This document shows, piece by piece, positions 55,545 to 64,000 of a stretch of 64,000 bases of DNA (position 1 is its first letter; each line of letters opens with the position of its first letter). The translations under genes and the position numbers were made by a program. Below the pieces are notes generated by a model, which had not been told where the DNA came from, ran no database searches, and saw only the letters and a program-made list of their open reading frames with translations. The DNA is from Nepenthes gracilis (Eukaryota; Streptophyta; Magnoliopsida; Caryophyllales; Nepenthaceae). Location of the stretch: positions 9,358,150 through 9,422,149 of the forward strand of contig BSYO01000008.1 of NCBI GenBank assembly GCA_033239525.1, written 5' to 3'.

Positions 55545-56222
55545 ATGGAGGAGTCGTTATCGTCATTCGAATCGGAACGTTCTTCCAGTGGGTTAAAGAC
55601 TGGGTCCCACGCTCTCAGGGCTTCGAGTGCCGCCACACCAGGAGGGGGTCACTTTGAAGCCACTATCGCGGGCCCTACTCGATTCCCGCGGGTGCCTCCA
55701 GGCTTTGAGAGGGTAGAGGGGTCTGCCTCTTCCCGGGAGTGTGCTCCAGGGGGGTTGGACCTCTCGCTCTGACGGATCACCAGGAGGGTTGAGGGCGTTG
55801 AGGCGCAAGTGCAAGTCACATTGGCCGAGATGGAGCGGTTGAGGGCCCGAGCGGCGCATTTTGAGGAAGCGTGGGCTGAATCGGAAGCGAGGGATTCCCG
55901 ACTCGTCAGTGCCAACACAGGGGCTCAAGCCCGCATACTGGCTCTTGAAGAAGAGAATGAGTGGCTGCAGCGACGGCTTGGGGTAGAGGTCGCGCGGATG
56001 GGGACAGAGCTGAGGTTGAGGTTCCTGCCGAAGGAAGTTGGTCCTACACCGGAGAGAAATTACCTGGATGGAATTCGACTCAGCTGGAGGCTAGCCTCGC
56101 TGGAGGACCCAAACTTTTGCGTCGGCGTCCTGGACTCTCGTAACTCCAGCGCCAAACGCGCATGCATCTGGTTCAGTACTCGGCTCCGAGTTCTTATGTG
56201 GATCGTGCGGGGCGTTAGATGA
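55545..56222 (+). pseudogene. antisense unit 1 of E: coiled-coil protein, one internal stop
   Basis: ATG at 55545 opens MEESLSSFESERSSSGLKTG, a Ser/Gly/Pro-rich head with FPRVPPGFERVEG. A single TGA at 55770-55772 interrupts the frame. The same frame then continues as a heptad-rich coiled coil (VTLAEMERLRARAAHFEEAW, then LALEEENEWLQRRLGVEVAR) and a conserved tail with LDGIRLSWRLASLEDPN. Total span is 226 codons. The tail matches the C-terminus of antisense unit 2 (FWDGIRLCRRIASMDAPG). This unit lacks the PF04195-type domain. Function is unknown. In-phase continuation across one stop suggests recent loss. Confidence 0.6.
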
Positions 56223-56564
56223 TAGTCACTGCGGCAAGCCGTTGTAGCCACTTTTTGACAGTTGTTGTAATGAAATCCATCGTTTTTGTTGCGCTGCTTT
56301 TTTCCCGTAGTTTGTGTTGCTGAATTTTTATTTTTATTTTCCGTGCGTCACTTTGGTGAGCTTCATTATTGTGCGCCCACATTTACTACAGAGGTGCCAG
56401 CGTGGGTTTCCATCAGGCGGCTAAGGTGACCCCGCTCTTCAGACTAGCGTATGGCCATGATTGCGGGCGACTCGGGGCCCCACGACTCTCCACGGGGCAG
56501 GCATGTTTCTCAGCCATTCATGGTGAACGTCGTTTAGGTTTCCCGCCCGCTGGCCTCTTGTTGC

Positions 56565-56573
56565 CTATTTAAA
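56565..56573 (+). promoter_or_regulatory. TATA box of antisense unit 2 in E
   Basis: CTATTTAAA in TTGCCTATTTAAACTTTCC, followed by a pyrimidine-rich leader. It is preceded by GAACGTCGTTTAGG, similar to the region before unit 1. Confidence 0.55.
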
Positions 56574-56627
56574 CTTTCCGTTACGGTTTTTCACCGTGCC
56601 GAGATTTTCGCATTCTTGACCTATATT

Positions 56628-58581
56628 ATGGGAGAGATATAGCAAAGAAGAGAGAGAGTTCTTCTTCTTCTCAGGCTCCTAGGGCGAGTCGTCAGGGGGT
56701 CCATAACACAAGGTCTGTCTTGACATCCAGTGCCATTGCTGCCCTTGCGGTAGATTATGGCATCCCTAGCGATTGGGCCCATCATGCTCTTGGCTCCACA
56801 GATAAAGCCAGCACCCCCAGGGGGCTATGTCACAGTCTATGAGTACCACCTGAGAGGGGGGTTTCGTTATCCCATGCCGTGCATGCTGTACACGCTGGTG
56901 GAGGTGTTGGAATTCGGTGGCGAGACTTCACCCCAACGCCCTGCGTTATCTGGTATCTCTGAGCATCTTCGCTCACCTTCATGGCGGTTCCTTCGATGCT
57001 AAGGCGGCCAGACTGATTTTTCACTTCACGGAGTCTGAGGATTGGGTGTCTATGTCGCCAAAGACTAGCTTCCATTTTCGAGGGACCAATCTGGATTCGG
57101 TCAAGAACTGGAAAGACCGATACTTTTTCTTGCAAGAGCCCCCTGATTCTGAGCTTTCGTGCGTGTGGGGCCCGATTTCGGGGTTCTTCCTTGCAAAGCC
57201 GTCGGCGGAGGACGCCGCGGAGGCAGCGAAGTTGGTTGCTGCCATCTAGTCCCAGTTGGCAAAGTTCTCTGCCCAGGGCTATTTCTTGACGTCCATCACG
57301 TTTAAGGCCGCCAAGTGGGCGCCTTCGTCGTTCTGGAGCGTTGCCGGTCCTAGCAAGAGAGAGCCTGGGGGAGTTGACGTTCCCCGATAGTTCGGAGGTG
57401 ACGAGGTGGAAAGTTGTTCGCTGCTGGAGTCGTCCTCAGACGAAGAGAGGGTTGAGGCTCCCCTGAAGAGGTTAAGGGAAGCTAGAGGCACTTCGACACG
57501 GAGGTCCCAGAGGCAAGCTGTCAGTTTTGCTATTGAGATTCGGGATTCGGTCCTGGAGGTGGCTGCAGCACAAGACACTAGGGGGAGGCCGCCGAACCAC
57601 CACTGACTCCGGTCGCGGGGTTAGCCATGCTCAAGTCAACGAGGCAGAGCCTCAACTTACTGAGGGGCCTTTCGCGCATTCCATCGCCAGTATGTTCATG
57701 GATGCAACTTCGGGAATGGCGGGCGGCGTCTTGGTCCTTGATGACCCCGAGGGATCACACGCGCCAATGCCCGGGCCAACGTCGGAGTTAGGGGGATCCT
57801 TGGAGCCAACTGTTATTTTCGTGGAGCCCATTTTTGACGGCGGGATCCTCGAGGACATCCCTATAGTATCGGAGGTTGGAGTCGTATTTGTTGCCAGTTC
57901 GCCGGGAGCTGGGGACGGTAGCAGTTGGGATGTCTTCGGGGTCGGAGCCTCCAAGCGCTCCTACGTCTTCCGCCCTTCTGGCTAGCCTGGTCCCCGCGGC
58001 CAAACAGGAGGAGCCCCGGGAAGGGCCTTTGTCAGGTGGTCTTTCACATCCCTCGAACGCCGCTTCCACTCAGGTATGGTCGTCCCAATCTGGCACTCCC
58101 CTGCTTCCGTAAATTTCAGGGATTCTTCTAGTGTCTTTCTCTTCCCATGCAGATTCCCGGGGATGCTGACCCTTTCGACAAACTGGTCACCCTCCTCCAC
58201 GAAGGCTTCGAATGTGGGCTGCTTGCCATTCATCACACGAGAGCCTAGGTCGCCTCTCTTCGAGGGGACAGCGAGAGGGCGCAAGAGGAGGTCAGGCTCT
58301 TGCAGTAGAAAGTGGCACACCTGGAAGATGCGCTTGCTGCTATGGAGGATGACCATTCATGCCTGTCTAGGGATCTGATTGGCCAGCTCACCCCGTCGGA
58401 AGTGGAGTGCTTGTTGGAGGCTCGATTTTGGGACGGCATTCGTTTGTGTCGTAGGATTGCTTCCATGGATGCTCCTGGTGTACCCGAAGGAGTCTTTCAT
58501 CCTGGAAACACCGGGATTAGGGAAGCATCCCTCTTGAGGAACTTCCTTGGGGAAGCCAGTCCATCCAGTCCCCCACAGTAG
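56628..58581 (+). pseudogene. antisense unit 2 of E: 'putative gypsy type transposon' protein with intron
   Basis: Head Ser-rich, then YGIPSDWAHHALGSTD, PPGGYVTVYEYHLRGGFRYP, LYTLVEVLEF. After a frameshift it continues LHPNALRYLVSLSIFAHLHG, RLIFHFTESEDWVS and FFLQEPPDSELSCVWGP, the full PF04195-type domain. An acidic/Ser-rich middle (ESSSDEERVEAPLKRLREA) follows. At 58071 the frame reads CAG|GTATGG, and CATGCAG ends at 58152. Joining there keeps the frame from LSHPSNAASTQ into IPGDADPFDKLVTLLHEGF, then a coiled coil and FWDGIRLCRRIASMDAPG, to a stop at 58579-58581. Two frameshifts and at least three stops make it a pseudogene. Orientation is opposite to gag-pol. Confidence 0.7.
58074..58152 (+). 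other. probable spliceosomal intron in antisense unit 2
   Basis: 79 bp from GTATGG to a TTCCCATGCAG acceptor with a pyrimidine-rich stretch (TGTCTTTCTCTTCCC). Removing it joins two conserved stretches in frame; reading through it breaks the homology. An intron on the plus strand means the message is plus-sense, not the genomic RNA. Confidence 0.65.
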
Positions 58582-59400
58582 TCTTTTCCTATATATGTTG
58601 CTCCATTGCCCCCGTTTTTTTGTTCCTCCCCTGCGTTTGTATTTACTTGTTTTTGGCAAATGGATAAAGAGCAGTTCCCTTCTCTCTCGTATACGTTGTC
58701 TCCCGGTGCGGTATATAAGATCGCACCCTTTGTTCAATGTGGTCTGTGAGGTCATGCCCCGTATTTGAAGGCTAAGCTCACAAAGCTATTGTCACCAAGG
58801 CCCTAGTCAGGTGCCTTCTTGCGCTGTGCTCGTCCTTTGTCAGAGGATGTCACCGCATCTCGCGTGTTTGATGGGAATCTCGATCCAATAAAGTGGCTGT
58901 CGTCGCAAGTCCTGTAGAGCCACACTAAGGATCAGCTGGGTTTTCAGGCCACAGCAACCGGGCTCCGGGTCTAGGTCTTAGTTGCGTGGTATCCGCGGGA
59001 GGTGCGTGGCCCCTGCCCAAGGCATCATAGTCACCGTATTTAAGGTACTAGCCCTCGACCATCGTAGACTGAGGGTGCTCTCTTCTGCATGAGAAGGTCG
59101 CCGCACGCCTACAATTCTTACCCCCTAAGGTTTCTAATGGCCAAGAATTGGGAAGCCTCCAAAGCCCCTTGGCCTAATATTTTGACAACCTGGGTCGATT
59201 GGCGTAGAGCCATGATAGATGTGTCCCCCTGCAGACTTACTCGTCGTGCGGGCGAGGTTTTAAGTGGCCGCTTATGGGCCGATTGGCGCAAGGCCAAGGG
59301 TTTGCTTTATGGACGGACGATAGCCCTACTGACTTATGGGCAGTCTAGGTCATTTTGGTTTAAGAATGCTATGCATGCCAACACTTCACACAAATGGAGA
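58582..59400. other. region where the E integrase core should be; none recognized
   Basis: No DD-E integrase text was found on the minus strand. The segment includes the likely 3' end of antisense unit 2 (GGATAAAGAGCAG near 58663) and otherwise unidentified DNA. Confidence 0.5.
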
Positions 59401-59957
59401 TGCAGAATGACAGGAATAACTAATCTTATTAACAAAAAGCATAACGCATGTACAAGCATTCGACATGATGCACGTGCGTGCCTTACCCGGGGCCGGCGGT
59501 GTGCCTTACCGTGGCGTGAATGGCCACGGGGACTGGAGGCAGTGCAACTCTATGTGCGGCTAATGCGTCATGGAGCCGTGGACCTGGCAGCTTTTGCACT
59601 TTCTAATGAACTCCATAACATCTCGCTTCATGGTCAGCCAATAAAATCCTTGCCGCATGACCTTGAATGTCAGGTTTTTCCCCCGATGTGCGAGCCGCAT
59701 ATTCCCAGGTGCACCTCAATCAGGGTGTACTCGGCTTCTTCTGAAGTAAGGCATTTCAGGAAAGGAGTGAAGTATCCCCGTCTGTATAGCCTTCCGCCAA
59801 TGAGCGTGTACCAACCTTCTGTCTTCTTAATCCGCTTGGCCTCATCAGCATCATCGGGAAGAGTTCCTTTGGTCAGGTACTTCCTGTACGGCATCATCCG
59901 ATTGTCTCCTGCGTCAACCCATAGTATTTCTTGGTCCACTGTGTCAATACTTGGCAC
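59401..59957 (-). pseudogene. E integrase N-terminal zinc region, truncated
   Basis: Reads LVDAGD-like linker DNRMMPYRKYLTKGTLPDDA, then RLYRRGYFTPFLKCLTSEEA and EVHLGICGSHIGGKT, the H-x-H part of the HHCC zinc region of Tat integrases (EVHxGxCGxHxGGxxL). After 59670 the frame is lost. Cysteine-containing scraps follow, but no catalytic core. Confidence 0.75.
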
Positions 59958-59959
59958 AG

Positions 59960-60420
59960 CTAGGACTTCCCTTGGCTTCTTGGCGTACTGCTCCGGGGAT
60001 CCGGTAGCTGCGCCCCGAGCCAGTCGGTCAGCCTTCTCATTGTCGGACTGGGGACGTGCTTGATCAGGAAGCGGTCAAACTCCTGGATCAGGGTCTTCGC
60101 TTTTGCCAAGTACCTTGCGAATTGCGGGTTCGACGCGTCGAAGTTTCCCTGTACCTGGTTGACCACAAGCTCGGAGTCGCAGTACACAACCAATGACTTC
60201 GCGGAACATTCCTTGGCCAGGAGTAGTCCTGCGAGGAGGGCCTCATACTATGCCACGTTATTGGTGGCTGGGAAGGTTAGCACGACAGAGTATGTAATCT
60301 CCATACCCTCTAGCGTCTTTAGTAAGACTCCGGCTCCGCTGCCCACCTGGGTGGACGATCCATCCACATTTAGGGTCCACACTGGAGGGCTGTGGTCTTC
60401 CACATTTCCGGGGCTGTCGG
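59960..60420 (-). pseudogene. E additional RNase H (aRH) domain
   Basis: WTLNVDGSSTQVGSGAGVLL (metal-binding D in NVDGSS) is followed, after a stop near 60248, by LVVYCDSELVVNQVQGNFDA and LIQEFDRFLIKHVPSPTMRR. This is an archaeal/plant-type RNase H located after the RT-linked RNase H, the mark of Tat elements. It would degrade the RNA template during cDNA synthesis. Confidence 0.85.
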
Positions 60421-60900
60421 TGTCTTCTGGAGCTGGGATTTTTGCTTCAACAATGAAATCTGCCAGGGCATGTCCCTTCACGGATGGCCGGGGCTGGAAC
60501 TCCACGTCAAGCTCTCCTAGCTCGACGGCCCACTTGACCAACCGCCCGAAAGTTTCTGGTTTCTGTAAGATCGACTTCAAGGGTTGATCTATCAATACGA
60601 TGATCTGGTGCGACTGGAAGTAGGGTCGCAGCTTCCGCGTCAGATAGATAAGGGCCAGCGCCATCTTCTCGGTGTGTGGATAGCGGGCCTCCACATTCGT
60701 CAGAACCCGACTTACGTAGTACACTGTCCGCTGCGCTTCCTCATGCTCTCCGACTAGCACGGAACTAAGGGCCACTGCTGACGTAGCCAAGTAGAGGTAA
60801 AGGTCCTCGCCCTCGCTCGGTGAGCTCAGGAGAGGCGGGTTCGAGAGGTATGTCTTCAACTTTTTGAAAGCTTCGTCGCATTCCTCGGTCCACCAGAACC
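60421..60900 (-). pseudogene. E RT-linked RNase H domain
   Basis: Contains LYLYLATSAVALSSVLVGEH, QRTVYYVSRVLTNVEARYPH, TEKMALALIYLTRKLRPYFQ and QPLKSILQKPETFGRLVKWA. Order and text match the connection and RNase H of Ty3/gypsy pol. Open for over 150 codons. The first catalytic Asp position reads LYLYLATS, which lacks the usual D, so it may be inactive. Confidence 0.85.
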
Positions 60901-61690
60901 CTAGCGATTTAGTGCCCCTCAGTACCTTGAAAAAGAGTAGATACTTCTCTGCCGATTTGGCGAGGAACCGTGAGAGGGCCGCTATTCGCCCGTGAGTTTC
61001 TGCAATTCTTTTATCGTCTGTGGGGGGTTCAGGTCGAGAATGACCTTGATCTTCTTTGGGTTGGCTTCAATGCCACGTTGAGACACAATGAAGCCCAGAA
61101 ACTTTCCTAAAGTCACTCCAAAGGCGCATTTGGCAGGATTGAGCTTCATCCTGTGCCGCTAGAGGACCTGAAAGGTCTCCTCTAGGTCGCTAATGTGGTC
61201 GTGGGCAATTTTGCTCTTCACATGCATATCGTCAACGTACACTTCCATGTTTCTCCCAATCTGGGTCTCGAACACCTTGTTTACTAGGCATTGATAGGTT
61301 GCGTCGGCATTCTTGAGGCCAAAGGGCATCACCTTGTGGCAGTATGTCCCTTGGTCGGTCATAAAGGAGGTATGTTCGTCGTCCTTAGGGTGCATCTGAA
61401 TCTTGTTGTAGTCGGAATATGCATCCATGAAGCTCAGGAGTCCGTGTCCGAACGTGGAGTCCACGAGTTGATCAATCCTGGGGAGAAGGAAACTGTCCTT
61501 GGGGCAAGCCTTACTCACGTCGGTAAAGTTGACACACATCCGCCACTTGCCATTGTTCTTCTTTACTAGCACAATGTTGGATAACCACTTCGGATATTGG
61601 ACCTCTCGGATGAATTCGGCGTCCAGGAGTCTCATCACCTCTTCTCTTATGGCGATCAACTTCTCGATGGAGTGGTTCCTGCGCTTCTAC
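60901..61690 (-). pseudogene. E reverse transcriptase
   Basis: The frame from 61659 to 61159 is open and well preserved: [91 protein letters not shown] and the catalytic [11 protein letters not shown] (YVDDM at 61225-61239). A stop near 61159 is followed by KLNPAKCAFGVTLGKFLGF in frame. First catalytic Asp is in [10 protein letters not shown]. Good conservation of motifs suggests recent activity of the family, though the element is broken by stops. Confidence 0.9.
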
Positions 61691-62442
61691 CAAACGGGTT
61701 TGCGGACCGAATCAAGGCCTAACTTGTGGATGATTACTTTGGCTGGTATCCCGGGCACGTCAGCGGGGACCCAGGCAAACACGCCGGAGTTAGCCCTAAG
61801 GAAGGTAATTAACCGGTCGCGTTCTGCAGGTCGGAGAGATCTGCCCACGTGGACGCATCTTTCTGGCTCGGAGAGATTCAGAGGGACTGCTTCGGTAGCT
61901 TCTCCTGACTGGGCTTGCTGTAGCAGAGTTTCGTCACGGAAGTGAAGATCTTCGTCCGGGTGATACGGTGCCGCTGGGCTAATCTGGGACAGGTAGCATG
62001 TTCGTCCTATCTCTTGGTCCTCGAGCACTTCTCCCACGCCCCACGGGATGGGGAATTTCACCTTTAGGTGTGGGATCGATGTCACGGCTCCAAAGGCCGT
62101 GAGGAAAGGTCTGTTCAATATGGCGTTATAGATAGATGGTAGGTCAACGATGAGGAACGCCAGCTCCCGCGTTACAGAGTGTGGGTGGGTTCCCATAGTG
62201 AGCTCTAGCCAAACTATTCCTTGTACGGGGACCGGTTTGTTGTCCAGGCCGTACAAGGGTCCATCGACCACTCTCATATGGCTTCGCCTCAATCCAAGCT
62301 TAAAGAAAGCGCTGGAGATACATAAATTCTGTGAACTTTTATTATCAATGAAGACTCGTTTCAGTTGGTAGTCAGCTTTACCATCTGAAACGAAGGTGGA
62401 TACAACGAGAGGATCAGTATGGGAGAAGGTTACATAAGCCAT
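61687..62442 (-). pseudogene. E aspartic protease and linker to RT
   Basis: Open for 251 codons: MAYVTFSHTDPLVVSTFVSD, then RVFIDNKSSQNLCISSAFFK with the active-site D, where the family's D-(T/N)-G-S reads D-N-K-S, so the invariant Gly is replaced by Lys. Then LYGLDNKPVPVQGIVWLEL, SIYNAILNRPFLTAFGAVTS and HLKVKFPIP. The C-terminal linker reaches DVPGIPAKVIIHKLGLD ahead of RT. The altered active site predicts no protease activity. Confidence 0.85.
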
Positions 62443-62555
62443 ATCGTTGCTACTAAAGCTAACGATATCATTCCTATCCCCTATCCTTGCTCGCTTATTG
62501 CTGAAAGTCGGCCTCTACTCCCCTCGCTCGGTGTCCCCGGTGGCTACTGTGGAGA

Positions 62556-63852
62556 TCATATTGACCACGCCGGTGGCTGTACGGTCTCTCGGTGGTTCGC
62601 TGGCCTCGCCTTTTGAGGTTGCGGGGCCCTGCCTGAACTCTTCACGAACCGTTTAAGGTGTCTGCAACAGATCAGGTCCTCTATCTCCTGCTGCAGGGTC
62701 CGGTAGTTCTCAGTCGAGTGTCTCAGGCAGCGGTGGTATTGGCAGTATTTGGTCTGATCGCTGCCGCGAGACCTTTCGGCGCTTTCGGCCACTTGAAGAA
62801 CTTTTTGTCTTGGATCTGCATTAGGATGTTTGTACGAGTGTCATTCAGGGGAGTCAGGGATGTCCGTCTGTGGTCCTTCCTAGGTCCTGGCGGAGGCTGC
62901 GGCTGCTTGCGGCGCTCCGGGAAGCGGTGGCTGTCGCCATTCCTCTTCTGTCCACTAGTAACTTTGGTGGCTTCAGGGGGCCGGTCCGCTCGCTCAGGGC
63001 ACTTTATCTCGTTGGCCTCTTCTGCTGTGATGTAAGCCCTGGCGATGGCCTCGGCCTCCCGGAAGGTCTGAGGGCGCTGGTGCGACAAGTGTTTAAAGAA
63101 ATCCCCCGCCGCCAGTGTGGCGACGAAGGCATTGAGTTTCAGCTCGTCAAAGAGCTCGGGGATCCGCCACGCCTCGGTGATGAAACGGTTGAGAAACCGC
63201 TTCGGGCTTTTGTCTGATTTCTGATGGAGGCGGACCAGGTGCCATGGTTGCCTCTATTCTCTTCGGCTGGAGGCAAACTGGCTCAGAAAACTGTCAACTA
63301 GGTCGTCAAACGAGCATATGGAGTTTGGAGGGAGACCATGGAACCAGAGCAACGCGTCCCCCATGAGGGTGACGGGAAAGCACTGGCACATCAGGGCCTC
63401 ACTCGCTCCCTGTAGGGACAAATGGTTGCAAAAGCAGTTGAGATGGTCCATCGGATCCTTGCTTCCGTAGTACCCCTCCAGGACGGGCATTTTGAACTTT
63501 CTCGCAGCTGCTGAGTTCACAGATCCATGGCGAAGGGCGACCTCCGAAGGTTAATGGAGGATCGCGTGGGCCTCTCCTTGTGCAGGATGTCCCACAACAC
63601 CTTAACTTTTTCCTCCATCAACGGGTTGGGAGCCCCTCTCCGCGCATTGATGACATTACGGAGCTCCGTGTGGTCCTGAAGGTGCGGTTGAGCTTGTCAG
63701 TGATGTCGGCTCTCCGCTTGAGGAGGTCACTCACTATTGGAGTTCGCCGCGGTCGGTCTCCCGTGGTCGCGAGAGTTGCGGGGGTTACACCGCTCAGGGC
63801 TATCCCCCCGATCGCTGCGGTCGGGATGGCTTTCAGCTTCATATGGGTCCAT
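62556..63852 (-). pseudogene. E gag with zinc knuckle remnant, frameshifted
   Basis: ATG at 63852 opens MDPYEAESHPDRSDRGDSPE. Frame changes follow near 63730 and 63560. Gag core at 63520-63254: FKMPVLEGYYGSKDPMDHLN, SEALMCQCFPVTLMGDALLW, FHGLPPNSICSFDDLVDSFL. Then, after a frame change, HLSHQRPQTFREAEAIARAY and a long basic Pro-rich tail. A KYCQYHRCLRHSTENYRTLQ zinc-knuckle-like block near 62745 ends gag. Forms the capsid in active relatives. Confidence 0.8.
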
Positions 63853-63881
63853 TCTGTTGGGAACCGCCTGGGCTGCGGCGT

Positions 63882-64000
63882 TGTTAGGTTGGTTCGCGAC
63901 TGTTGTACGGATTAGGGAGCCTCCGGGTTCCCAGCCATGCTGAAGCATGAGAATGAGGGTCTGGTCTCCGTATCTGTTAACCTGGACCAGCACAACATAA
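63882..64000 (-). repeat. start of the 5' LTR of element E, cut by the window
   Basis: From about 63891 the sequence matches the first 100 bp of the left LTR (TGTTGTACGGATTAGGGAGC, then GGTCTCCGT and TGTTAACCTGGACC). The expected TGGCGCC primer site is not clearly present inside it, and the gag frame reads back into the LTR. Confidence 0.75.

Larger units (their letters stand above)
53305..64000 (-). mobile_element. Element E: Tat-like Ty3/gypsy retrotransposon with antisense genes
   Basis: Left LTR (3' in element sense) at 53305-54181; the right LTR starts near 63882 and is cut by the window end. Minus strand carries gag, protease, RT, RNase H, a second (additional) RNase H and the integrase zinc region, in that order from 63852 down to about 59400. 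A second RNase H after the first is diagnostic of the Tat lineage. Between integrase and the 3' LTR, two plus-strand transcription units lie antisense (55443-56222 and 56565-58581). GC content is visibly higher than in the rest of the window. Confidence 0.9.

Noticed and set aside
59089..60063. 324-codon plus-strand open frame
   Set aside because: It lies antisense over the additional RNase H and integrase zinc region, which have clear homology on the minus strand. Its translation shows no family features. It is a shadow of GC-rich pol sequence.
1..64000. A new defence, toxin or metabolic gene cluster
   Set aside because: All longer coding signals resolve to retrotransposon proteins or the two host gene fragments. 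No cluster of non-transposon genes exists in the window.

Overview
The window is plant nuclear DNA, most likely from a eudicot. It consists almost entirely of old, nested LTR retrotransposons (Ty1/copia and Ty3/gypsy) in AT-rich DNA, with two remnants of ordinary host genes. The host remnants are the first exon of an HR-like lesion-inducing (DoxX-like) membrane protein at 5921-5988 (minus) and a broken 2-oxoglutarate/Fe(II) dioxygenase of the ACC-oxidase-homolog type at 21878-22840 (minus). No bacterial operon, CRISPR array, rRNA or functional tRNA gene is visible. The setting resembles intergenic or pericentromeric heterochromatin.

Layout. 1-3125: 5' part of a minus-strand copia element. 3126-7640: low-coding DNA holding the lesion-inducer exon and small repeats. 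7642-21173: a Sirevirus-like copia element A (plus) with 1.0-1.1 kb LTRs, a tRNA-Met-type primer site, gag, pol, an envelope-like second ORF and a 5-bp target duplication (AAATT). It is itself interrupted by a 3.6-kb solo LTR (B1, 15882-19479, duplication ATATG). 21174-25225: dioxygenase pseudogene, a copia gag fragment and microsatellites. 25226-31493: copia element F (minus, duplication TATTA) with a tRNA-like SINE head in its leader. 32459-39871: copia element G (minus), with an internal 0.75-kb tandem duplication and a 3-kb insertion in gag. 39994-44673: element D (minus, duplication GTATA), a non-autonomous Tat-like gypsy element with no gag-pol but an antisense ORF. 44735-53218: chromovirus-type gypsy LTRs and a 3' pol fragment (C), with a second solo LTR (B2, 45564-48805, duplication CCGAG/CTGAG). 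53305-64000: Tat-like gypsy element E (minus), with gag, protease, RT, two RNase H domains and two antisense transcription units. Its 5' LTR is cut by the window end.

Relationships. D is nested in the 5' leader of G, B1 in A, B2 in a C-type LTR. By-eye LTR comparison gives about 25 differences over 470 bp for D and about 42 over 378 bp for F, so D is the younger of these two. Nearly every coding region carries stops and frameshifts, so little or no protein is expected from most of the window. The best-preserved and most interesting coding material is the antisense gene set of elements D and E, which read opposite to gag-pol, have their own TATA boxes and, in E, an apparent GT-AG intron. I did not find a clearly new biological system. 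The strongest leads are these antisense genes, the CCGGAGT word arrays shared by the B and D families, and the repeat-built 3-kb LTRs.
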